Shown: in pieces, positions 1 to 6,558 of the stretch
How positions within the stretch are numbered: position 1 is the stretch's first letter
How the letters are laid out: each line of letters begins with the position of its first letter
Assembly (NCBI RefSeq): GCF_005870025.1
Contig: NZ_VATA01000023.1
Span: 36,719-100,718, forward strand
Length of the DNA: 64,000 bases
Direction: 5' to 3'
From: Poseidonocella sp. HB161398
GTDB lineage: Bacteria; Pseudomonadota; Alphaproteobacteria; Rhodobacterales; Rhodobacteraceae
The notes under the pieces: generated by a model
The model's database searches: none
What the model saw: the letters and a program-made list of their open reading frames with translations, nothing else
What the model was told of the DNA's origin: nothing
Program-made: the position numbers and the translations under genes

Positions 1-2
1 GG

Positions 3-266
3 GCACAGGCGATCTGCGACCGGCTGGCCCCGGTCAGCTACCTCGCCTATCTCAGCCATGTGCGGGTCCTGTCGGTACTCTTCTTCCTTCTGGCCATCGA
101 CCCCGGCAGTTCGGCTTTCCTCGCCTTCTTCCTGTTGGCGCCGGTGATCGGATTTGCCGCGGCACTAGCCATGACGCAGGTCCTGGCCGTCCTTCCGCCC
201 TGGGTGGCGCGGTTCGTGCAGGGCAAGGCGCCGCGCGGGCGGATACCACGGCCGGCCACGGCCTGA
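3..266 (+). CDS. C-terminal fragment of acyltransferase 3 family membrane protein (5' end outside window)
   Basis: The reading frame is open from the left edge and stops with TGA at 264-266, giving about 87 residues. It begins with a segment reading LAPVSYLAYLSHV, which resembles the 'SYxxYLxH' signature of the last helices of acyltransferase-3 (OafA-type) integral membrane acyltransferases. Two hydrophobic stretches follow, then a short basic tail ending in RPATA. Members of this family transfer acyl groups to sugars or polysaccharides at the inner membrane. The assignment rests on this short motif and the topology only, because the catalytic N-terminal part lies outside the window. Another multi-pass protein remains possible. 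Confidence 0.5.
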   Translation, partial: AQAICDRLAPVSYLAYLSHVRVLSVLFFLLAIDPGSSAFLAFFLLAPVIGFAAALAMTQVLAVLPPWVARFVQGKAPRGRIPRPATA

Positions 267-880
267 CGGGGCGGTTGCAGTGGCGACACAGTCAGCGATG
301 GTCAGCCCGAGCCCGGATTCTCCAATCCATGGTCTTGCAGCGCAACCCGCCCACTAGATTGTCGTGATCGGCATCGATCGCCGCAGCTCCGGATGGGCGA
401 ACACGGGCATTAGTGCCACTCTACCAAAGAACCTGTGCATGCTCGATGGGGTGTCGATCAATAATGCCACCGTTGCCTCCACTCTGAGCTGCGGCAATCG
501 GACAGGGCTGGCACGAAAGTCGATCCAGGATGGCTCATGGCTCGCACGCCTGCTGCGCCGCGAGCCCCTCATGCTGATCGCATCACAATGGCGAACTTAA
601 CGTGAAGTCAGAACGACGTTTGCCAACGGGGTGCTGCGCTTCTTGCCGCCGAAGTTCCTGGAGGCGAAGGAGAAGGAGTGCAAATTCGAGGTGGCTGCGG
701 GCTGAGCCCCGGGCGTGCCGCCGCATCCCTGTTTGGAGACAAACGGCATATGGACATTTCCCTGCAAGGGTGCGCCCACGGCAGGCCGGGAGCCATCCCC
801 GCCAGCGGTGTCGTCTCTGCCGTAGGCGGCGGGCGCAGGCAGGGGCACCCCGCCGTCATGACTGGCGTGTCGGCGCAGCG
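267..880. other. Gene-poor stretch, possible degraded coding remnants
   Basis: No intact gene is supported in these 614 bases. Between about 364 and 703 the plus strand has a lower G+C content and two short protein-like pieces in different frames. One ends ...WLARLLRREPLMLIAS near 590. The other (601-705) reads from REVRTTF through LRFLPPKF to KFEVAAG before a stop. The break between them near 590-600 would fit a decayed gene, perhaps a transposase, but no family motif is certain. The stretch at 706-880 shows nothing recognisable. Confidence 0.3.
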
Positions 881-1222
881 TCAGTGCGGCGGCCTTGCGC
901 TTCCGGCAAGTGCCAAGATCGTCTCCGCGCCGGTGAGGGCCGACAGTCCCGCTTCGACCGGAGCGATGCGGGTGACCACCTCGTCAGCTGATCCGCGACG
1001 CAACGCTTCAAGCACCGGACCATCGGCAAAGGCCGCGGCGGCGGTGGCGTCACGGAAGAGATAGACGCTCGTGCCCAGGCCAGCTTCGGGATCGAGGCCC
1101 CAGATCTTCCATAGGAAGCCAGGCGTGCTTGCGATGTCGGCCGCAGCAGCCCCGGCCCCGGAAAGGAAATCCGGGAGCGGGACGCGCAGCGTGTAGGTGA
1201 CAGAAAGCAGGACGGGGGTCAT
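881..1222 (-). CDS. YdhR-like putative monooxygenase (dimeric alpha/beta barrel)
   Basis: This 113-residue protein contains the block STPGFLWKIWGLDPEAG followed by TSVYLFRD and an Ala-rich helix. That is the hallmark of the small YdhR-type ferredoxin-like-fold proteins, about 100 residues long, which are annotated as putative monooxygenases acting on aromatic or polyketide-like compounds. Its length fits the family. The ATG overlaps the stop codon of the upstream 58-residue gene by four bases (ATGA), so translation is probably coupled. It is the last gene of a leftward cluster running from the MBL-fold hydrolase at 2.8 kb. The family call is good, but the substrate is unknown. Confidence 0.7.
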   Translation of the reverse strand: MTPVLLSVTYTLRVPLPDFLSGAGAAAADIASTPGFLWKIWGLDPEAGLGTSVYLFRDATAAAAFADGPVLEALRRGSADEVVTRIAPVEAGLSALTGAETILALAGSARPPH

Positions 1223-1395
1223 GTCCCTGCCTCCAGCCAGCGGGCGTGCCGATGGTCCGGGGCGGGTCGGGACACCGGTTTGCCGTCAACCTGGATCGCA
1301 ATCTCCGGCCGATCCCGGCAGGTGCCGCGGCTCGGGCACGCCTTGCAGTTGGCCGGTGCCCGGTGGCCTCGGTCGCTGACGATGCTTGTGTCCAT
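1219..1395 (-). CDS. Small 58-residue Cys-containing hypothetical protein
   Basis: An ATG at 1395 is preceded by GAAAGGAGAG, a strong ribosome binding site, and opens a frame of 58 codons. It ends at 1219 in a TGA that overlaps the ATG of the YdhR-like gene (ATGA). The protein reads MDTSIVSDRG at its start and carries a Cys-rich core, NCKACPSRGTCRDRPE, with spacing C-x2-C-x5-C. It then continues with a predicted beta-strand segment IAIQVDGKPV and an Arg/His-rich end. The core could bind a metal or a small cofactor. I recognise no family. The SD, the coupling and the co-orientation with its neighbours are the evidence that it is real. Confidence 0.6.
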   Translation of the reverse strand: MDTSIVSDRGHRAPANCKACPSRGTCRDRPEIAIQVDGKPVSRPAPDHRHARWLEAGT

Positions 1396-1447
1396 GTGTC
1401 TCTCCTTTCGGATTTGTCAGGGAATGGAACGGACCGCCCCCGCGCAG

Positions 1448-1898
1448 TCAGGCCGCGTGCTCGGCGCTGCGGCCCAGCTGCGACAGCAGCAGCGGCTCGT
1501 TGATGGTCAGCCAGGTCTCGGCGATCCTGCCGTTCTCCATGCGGTAGAGCGCGACACCGTCGAAGATGATCCGGGCTCCGTCCGGCTGGATGTCCTGGAA
1601 CGCACCCGAATGCGTCGCCCACCATCTCCCAGTGCGCCGAGACGAACTCTTCGGTTGCGATCATCCTGGTCGTTTCGAACGCCATCTGGCTGAACGACTC
1701 GCGGAAGATCCGGAAGAACGCCTTGTAGCTCTCCCGGTCGAAGAACTCGCCATTCGGGAACCCGGGGAATCCGTGGCAGGTGATGTGGGGGACGACGGTG
1801 GTGTCGATCACCTCCACGTCGGCGATATCCGGCGAATGCGTGCCGGCAAGAAAGCGGGCGACGGTCGCCTTGTTCGTTTCGATGATAGTTGTAGTCAT
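1448..1898 (-). pseudogene. SnoaL-like polyketide-cyclase family gene with a frameshift
   Basis: The frame starts with ATG at 1898 (MTTTIIETNK) behind a good ribosome binding site (AAAGGAGAACCGAC). It reads a SnoaL-like cone-fold protein: ITCHGFPGFPNGEFFDRES, then FRIFRESFSQMAFET, then SAHWEMV. At about 1616-1621 the frame breaks. The expected continuation, ATHSGAFQDIQPDG, then FDGVALYRMENGRIAETW, ending in SAEHAA, is in the +1 frame and stops at 1448-1450. One extra G in the run GTGGGCG explains the break. Without correction the frame reads on as a low-quality tail to 1050. It is either a recent pseudogene or a one-base sequence error. An intact product would be about 150 residues, normal for the family. 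Confidence 0.7.
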
Positions 1899-2007
1899 GT
1901 CGGTTCTCCTTTGGTGATGATCGGTTGAAGGGCCCAGGTCGCGGCAGTGGCAGCCCCGCCGCCCGCCAGTGCCGTGCGGGATCCGGCGTCCTGTACAAAA
2001 GCCGGAG

Positions 2008-2814
2008 TCAGGCCAGGATTGCCGCGACCTGATCCGCTGTTTCGGCGGTCACGGACGCGCTCGTGCCCCGGCCATAGGCGTTGCGCAGGATATCGGTGAG
2101 CGTGCCGATTCCATGTGCCACGGGCAGGTGGCCCGAAAGCACATGGGCCGGATCGAGCGCATCGAGCGCCCGCAGCATCCCGCCGAGCGTGCCGCGGTCC
2201 ATCTGGGCCAGCCAGGGCGCATCCACGCCCGACCAGGCCACCAGCCCCTCGCGTAGCGTCCCGGACGGAATTTCACCGATGGTTTCCGCGCTGCCCGGCA
2301 GCAGCGCGCCGAAGGCGTCTGCAGCAAAGAGCACCCGGTCGGTCTCGTCGAAGAAACCCATCGTCTCGGGCGCGTCGTAGTAGGGCGGCCTGACCTGGTG
2401 GAGGCGCCGTCCGCCAGCCTCGAAGATCTCGCCGGGCGCCAGCAGGCGCATCCTTGCCGGATTTCCCGCACCCAGCATCCCCATCTTTCCCGCTCCGAGA
2501 AAGTTCGTGACGACCGTGGCATTCGGCGCGAGGGCAAGGATGCGGTCCAGGTTCCCGATGTGGTCGGCGTCCGTATGGCTGAGCCAGATCCACCGCAGAT
2601 CCGCCAGATCGATCTCCTCGGCGAGGCGCAGGGCCATCGCGTCCGACAGGGCGCCGAGACCGGTATCGACCAGCATTGGCTCGGACCCTTTCAGCAGGAA
2701 GGCGTTGACCGGCAGGGTGCCAAGGCCGGGGACTGGAAGCCAGGACGGCAATGCGACCCAGGAATTTGTGACCCTTCGGGACGGGTGCAGGGCGGGTTCG
2801 GAAACCGGTGTCAT
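2008..2814 (-). CDS. MBL-fold metallo-hydrolase (flavodiiron-like ODP type, no flavodoxin domain)
   Basis: This is a 268-residue protein with the metallo-beta-lactamase motif HTDADH at residues 80-85, D166 in LFAADAFG, and H224/H229 in HVLSGHLP. The segment PPYYDAPETMGFFDE, followed by LFAADAFG, resembles the oxygen-binding diiron domain of flavodiiron proteins. The usual His before the tryptophan-proline pair is replaced here, so the metal site may be modified. I start it at the ATG at 2814 because TGAGGTCGAC lies just upstream. A GTG at 2838 would add eight residues but lacks a ribosome binding site. It is the first gene of the leftward cluster and is divergent from the TetR gene, its probable regulator. 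Confidence 0.75.
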   Translation of the reverse strand: MTPVSEPALHPSRRVTNSWVALPSWLPVPGLGTLPVNAFLLKGSEPMLVDTGLGALSDAMALRLAEEIDLADLRWIWLSHTDADHIGNLDRILALAPNATVVTNFLGAGKMGMLGAGNPARMRLLAPGEIFEAGGRRLHQVRPPYYDAPETMGFFDETDRVLFAADAFGALLPGSAETIGEIPSGTLREGLVAWSGVDAPWLAQMDRGTLGGMLRALDALDPAHVLSGHLPVAHGIGTLTDILRNAYGRGTSASVTAETADQVAAILA

Positions 2815-2828
2815 GTCGACCTCATTTT

Positions 2829-2918
2829 CAATGATCACATATGTTCAGTGAAAATAGCGCATAGGCGATTCGAGCTCGGCTTGTCAATAATTCGATGATC
2901 AGGCATGATCACTGAATG
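2829..2918. promoter_or_regulatory. Divergent promoter/operator region between MBL hydrolase and TetR gene
   Basis: The 101-base gap between the divergent starts is A+T-rich for this genome. It holds three copies of TGATCA (2832-2837, 2896-2901, 2906-2911) and an inverted pair, TTCAGTGA (2844-2851) and TCACTGAA (2909-2916). The second arm runs into the TetR start codon. This is the usual place for a TetR autoregulatory operator. The repeats are seen directly; the binding is inferred. Confidence 0.5.
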
Positions 2919-3512
2919 ACAGAGAAGAAGCGTCCCTACCGCCTGCGCGAGCGTGCAAAGTCGCAGGAGGAAACCCGCCAGAAAATCGTAGAGGCCACGA
3001 TGCATTTGCACGAGGAACTCGGCCCGCGGGCCACGACCATCAGCGCAATTGCCGAACGCTCGGGTGTGCAGCGGCTGACGGTCTACCGGCACTTTCCCGA
3101 CGAGGCCGCGGTATTCCAGGCCTGCACGTCACACTGGCTGTCGCTGAATCCGCCGCCCGCCCCGTCCTCGTGGGACGGGGCGGGCGATGCCCAGGAGAAA
3201 TTTCACATCGCGGTTTCAGTTTTCTACGGCTATTTTTCGCGCACGCGCCGGATGTGGAAGGCATCGTTCGAGGACGTCGCCCATGTTCCGGCACTGCAGG
3301 GGCCGATGGCGGAGTTTGCCGCCTATCTGGATGGCGTCGCCTCCGGACTTGCCGCGGCCTTCGGGGAAAGGCCGGAGATGGTTCACATCGCCCCGACGAT
3401 CCGCCATGCCCTGCGGTTCCAGACCTGGGCCGATCTCGAGGAGCAGGGCCTGGACGACAGCCGGAAGGCCGAGCTAGCAGTCTACTGGCTCTGCTGTCCG
3501 GGCATGGAGTGA
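2916..3512 (+). CDS. TetR/AcrR family transcriptional regulator
   Basis: This 198-residue protein begins MTEKKRPYRLRERAKSQEET. The helix-turn-helix is in residues of about 36-66 (TISAIAERSGVQRLTVYRHF, followed by PDEAAVFQAC), which is typical TetR sequence. The remainder is an alpha-helical ligand-binding domain with no close signature. It is divergent from the MBL/SnoaL/YdhR cluster and probably represses it, with relief by a small aromatic or lipophilic compound. That role is inference from gene order and the repeats in the shared gap. Confidence 0.85.
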   Translation: MTEKKRPYRLRERAKSQEETRQKIVEATMHLHEELGPRATTISAIAERSGVQRLTVYRHFPDEAAVFQACTSHWLSLNPPPAPSSWDGAGDAQEKFHIAVSVFYGYFSRTRRMWKASFEDVAHVPALQGPMAEFAAYLDGVASGLAAAFGERPEMVHIAPTIRHALRFQTWADLEEQGLDDSRKAELAVYWLCCPGME

Positions 3513-3692
3513 CGCGCAATGCCCATGGAGGCCGATCACCTTCCGGTCAAAGCGAACGGAACTTCATCGGTGTCGACCGGGCGCGCTGTCGCCGATTGCT
3601 GTCGGTCAGTCGGCTTGCTGGATAACCGAAACTTCAAGGTGCGGGTCCGTGGGCCGCCGCGAGCACAAGCGCCTGCGGTCGCCGCTGCCAGA

Positions 3693-6062
3693 TCAGCGCA
3701 GCTCGATGCTGACCTTGCCGATCGTGCCGGAGAAGGCGAAGGGGGCCGCAGCGCGATAGGCCGGCGAGACGGTCGATCCGAGATCCATGCCGATATCCAG
3801 TGTCTCGGTGGCCGAGTAGCGCGTCGGCACGACCTGCTCCACCGCCTCGGCGGCCACCTCGGCCCCGTCGACCAGCAGCGTTGCGGTGCCGCCGGTGACA
3901 TCCTTGCCAGGCTCGAACGGCAACTGGCGGTAGACCATCGCAACAGTATGCGCGCCGGGCTCCAGCGGCGTCTCGCCCGCAACCCGGTAGAGTGCCTGGC
4001 CGAAATAGTTGAACTCGTAGACCGGCACTCCGTCCTCCAGGTAGAGCGTGTAGCCCGCCGAAGAGCCGCCGTTGGCGATCAGCACGCCGCTGGCGCCGCC
4101 CTCGGGTACCTCGATTTCCGCCGTGATGGTATGCGAGCGCTGATAGGCCGGAGCGGCGCTGCCTTCGGGGACCCGCACCGTGCCGGGCGCATATTCGAAC
4201 AGCGTGCGGCCGCGGGTGACCGAGGGACGCTCGGGGTTCGTGCCACGCTCGGCGAACCGGTCATCGAGCGGGTAGACGTCGAATTTCTTCGCCTCCTCGT
4301 CGAACAGCGCCTCGAGCTCGGCCAGTTTCTCCGGGTTTTCCGCGGAAAGGTCATGCGCCTCGGAAAAATCTTCCTCTATGTTGTAGAGTTCCCAGACGCT
4401 GTCGTCGAAGCCGACCGATCCGCTTAGCACCCAGGGCGCGCCATGGAACGACGCCGCGACCCAGCCGTCGTGATAGAGCGCGCGGTGGCCGCCGGTTTCG
4501 AAGTACTGGGTGTGGCGGGTGCTGGGGGCATCCGCATCTCCGAAGCTGTAGTCCATGCTCACCCCGGCCATCGGCGTCTGCTCCGTGCCGTTGACCACCG
4601 AGGGCTCGGGAATGCCGACGGCTTCGAGAATCGTCGGCGCGATGTCGACGACATGGTGGAACTGGGTGCGGATGCCGCCGTCGTCGGTGATCTGCGCGGG
4701 CCAGCTGACGATCATGCCGTTGCGGGTGCCGCCGAAATGCGAGGGCACGCGCTTCATCCACTGGAAGGGCGCGGAGCCTGCCCAAGCCCAGCCGACCGGA
4801 TAGTGGTTCTCGTGCAGCGGGCCGCCGATCTCGTCGATCTCGGGCAGCTGCGCCTCGACCGTGTCGGGAATGCCGTTCTGGGTCATGATGTTGTTGAGCG
4901 TGCCGGTGATGCTGCCCTCGGCGCTGGGGCCGTTGTCGCCCGCGATCAGGATGATCAGCGTGTTGTCGCCTCCCGGCAGGGCATGGACCTTGGCGATCAC
5001 CCGGCCGAGCTCGTGATCGGTCTGCGCGAGGAAGCCCGCGAAGACCTCCTGGTGCCGTGCGAAGAGTTTCTTCGCGTCGGTGTCGAGGGAGTCCCAGGCG
5101 GCGATCTCGGCCGGGCGCGCCGTCAGGTCGGTGTTCGCGGGCACCAGCCCCATGGATTTCTGCCGCGCCAGCGTCTCCTCGCGCACCGCATCCCAGCCCT
5201 GGTCGAACTGGCCCGCGAATTTCGCGATCCAGTCCTCGCCGACATGCAGCGGCGCATGCACGGCGCCGGGGGCGAAATAGAGGAAGAACGGCTTCTCCGG
5301 GGCGATGGACCGCTGCCGGTCGAGCCAGGCGATCGCGTCGTCGGCGAGATCGACATTGAGGTTGTAGCCGTCTTCCGGGCCGAACTCGGGCTCGACCGGG
5401 GTGGTGTTGCGGAACAGCTGCGGGTCCCACTGGCTGGTCTCGCCGCCCTGGAACCCGTACCAGTATTCGAAGCCGAGCCCGGTCGGCCAGCGGTCGAAGG
5501 GCCCCATCGGCGAGGTTTCCCAGTCCGGCGTGTTGTGCCACTTGCCGAAGGCGGCGGTGGAGTAGCCGTGATCCTTCAGGATCTCCGCGATGGTCGCCGT
5601 CGAGCGCGGCCAGATGCTGTTGTAGCCCGGATAGCCGGTGGATAGCTCGGTGATGGTGCCGAAGCCCGACTGGTGGTGGTTGCGTCCCGTCAGCAGCGCG
5701 GCGCGCGTGGGCGAGCAGATCGCCGTGGTGTGGAACCGGGTGTAGCGCAGCCCCTCGGCGGCCAGCGCATCGAGGGCCGGAGTCGGGACCGGTCCGCCGA
5801 AGGTGCCCGGCTGGCCGAAGCCGAGATCGTCGATGAGGATGACCAGTACGTTCGGCGCACCCTCTGGCGGTGCCACCGGCTGCGGATAGTCCTGGGTGGA
5901 GCCCTCGAAGGTCTCGGTGATCACGCCCGTGAAGGGAGCGGGCGGCAGCGGCAGCACGGACCCGTCGCGCGGCGTGTCCTGCCCGATGGCAGCCGAGGCG
6001 GTCGCTGACAGCAGGAGTGTGAAACCCCCGCAAATTTTGGAATGGAAAAGGAAAGATGTCAT
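3693..6062 (-). CDS. Secreted arylsulfatase (type I, formylglycine-dependent)
   Basis: The 789-residue protein starts at the ATG at 6062, preceded by GGGAGGCCGAGCG. A cleavable signal peptide precedes the mature part (CGGFTLLLSATASAAIG). The alkaline-phosphatase-fold sulfatase domain follows: NVLVILIDDLGFG with the metal aspartates D78/D79, then CSPTR at 116-120, whose Cys is the site converted to formylglycine. Further on come TGRNHHQSGFG and KWHNTP. The C-terminal third (from about residue 560) is beta-rich. The length and C-terminal extension match large arylsulfatases that release sulfate from sulfate esters in the periplasm. Activity requires a formylglycine-generating enzyme, which is not in the window. 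It has no operon partner. Confidence 0.9.
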   Translation of the reverse strand: MTSFLFHSKICGGFTLLLSATASAAIGQDTPRDGSVLPLPPAPFTGVITETFEGSTQDYPQPVAPPEGAPNVLVILIDDLGFGQPGTFGGPVPTPALDALAAEGLRYTRFHTTAICSPTRAALLTGRNHHQSGFGTITELSTGYPGYNSIWPRSTATIAEILKDHGYSTAAFGKWHNTPDWETSPMGPFDRWPTGLGFEYWYGFQGGETSQWDPQLFRNTTPVEPEFGPEDGYNLNVDLADDAIAWLDRQRSIAPEKPFFLYFAPGAVHAPLHVGEDWIAKFAGQFDQGWDAVREETLARQKSMGLVPANTDLTARPAEIAAWDSLDTDAKKLFARHQEVFAGFLAQTDHELGRVIAKVHALPGGDNTLIILIAGDNGPSAEGSITGTLNNIMTQNGIPDTVEAQLPEIDEIGGPLHENHYPVGWAWAGSAPFQWMKRVPSHFGGTRNGMIVSWPAQITDDGGIRTQFHHVVDIAPTILEAVGIPEPSVVNGTEQTPMAGVSMDYSFGDADAPSTRHTQYFETGGHRALYHDGWVAASFHGAPWVLSGSVGFDDSVWELYNIEEDFSEAHDLSAENPEKLAELEALFDEEAKKFDVYPLDDRFAERGTNPERPSVTRGRTLFEYAPGTVRVPEGSAAPAYQRSHTITAEIEVPEGGASGVLIANGGSSAGYTLYLEDGVPVYEFNYFGQALYRVAGETPLEPGAHTVAMVYRQLPFEPGKDVTGGTATLLVDGAEVAAEAVEQVVPTRYSATETLDIGMDLGSTVSPAYRAAAPFAFSGTIGKVSIELR

Positions 6063-6349
6063 CGCTCGGCCTCCCGGCACCGCCAGACCCTGAAAATACC
6101 TCTACGATAACATACCTGTCTCCTGATGGAACTGCTCCATGTTCCGTCACCTAGCCCTCGCGGGCGCAGCGCTTTCGATCAGCTCCGAACGACGGATCTT
6201 GCTGCCGCGCTGCGGCATGGGTGCCACCTTCGGGCGGACCCCGCAGGAGGAGGGTCTCACCGAAATGCCGCTGGCGGGTGAAAATGGCCTCGATAGGCTG
6301 AGTTATGAAAATAATTCCACTCTGCCGGACGCTCCGCCTGGTGGCAGCC

Positions 6350-6408
6350 AAGGCCCGACTCGGCCGCCCGCGGGACAGAGTCCCGGCCGCATCCGGATCG
6401 GGCCAGCC
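6350..6408 (+). repeat. Dispersed intergenic element, copy A
   Basis: The ends are conserved with a copy near 62 kb. The left block AAGGCCCGACTCGGCCGC is followed by CCGC (6350-6371), and the right block is CCGGATCGGGCCAGCC (6393-6408), with about 21 variable bases between. The right block is identical in the 62-kb copy and the left block differs at one base. Confidence 0.6.
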
Positions 6409-6476
6409 TGCAGGTCCGGGCCGCCGCCTGCGGGGACCCGGCCGGGTCACATGCGCTCGCGCATCAGAAAAGAGGA

Positions 6477-6533
6477 CTGGCCCGATCCGGCTGGCCTCGG
6501 GACAAGGGCGCAGCGGCAGCCGGGTCGGGCCTT
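6477..6533 (-). repeat. Dispersed intergenic element, copy A' (inverted)
   Basis: Read on the minus strand this copy begins AAGGCCCGACCCGG and ends CCGGATCGGGCCAG, 57 bases in total. It is inverted relative to copy A, 68 bases away, so the pair could fold into a long hairpin in RNA leaving putA. Its left block is less conserved than those of the other two copies. Confidence 0.55.
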
Positions 6534-6558
6534 CCCGGGCTGCCGCCTCCGGCCGGGT

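Larger units (their letters stand above)
6063..6558. other. Intergenic region between arylsulfatase and putA 3' end
   Basis: There is no supported gene in this roughly 500-base gap. It contains the probable leftward promoter zone of the arylsulfatase next to 6063-6140, which is relatively A+T-rich. It also holds two oppositely oriented copies of a dispersed roughly 60-bp element at 6350-6408 and 6477-6533. The long frames crossing it on the plus strand are shadows of putA. Confidence 0.6.

Noticed and set aside
364..705. Possible IS110-like transposase remnant (pieces WLARLLRREP and LRFLPPKFLEAKE)
   Set aside because: The pieces are short and in different frames, and no catalytic motif or terminal repeat was found. 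I record the stretch only as degraded and unassigned.
1050..1616. Long extension of the SnoaL-like frame to 1050
   Set aside because: After the break near 1616 this frame loses all family similarity and overlaps the 58-residue gene and the YdhR-like gene. The true continuation is in the next frame, ending at 1448.
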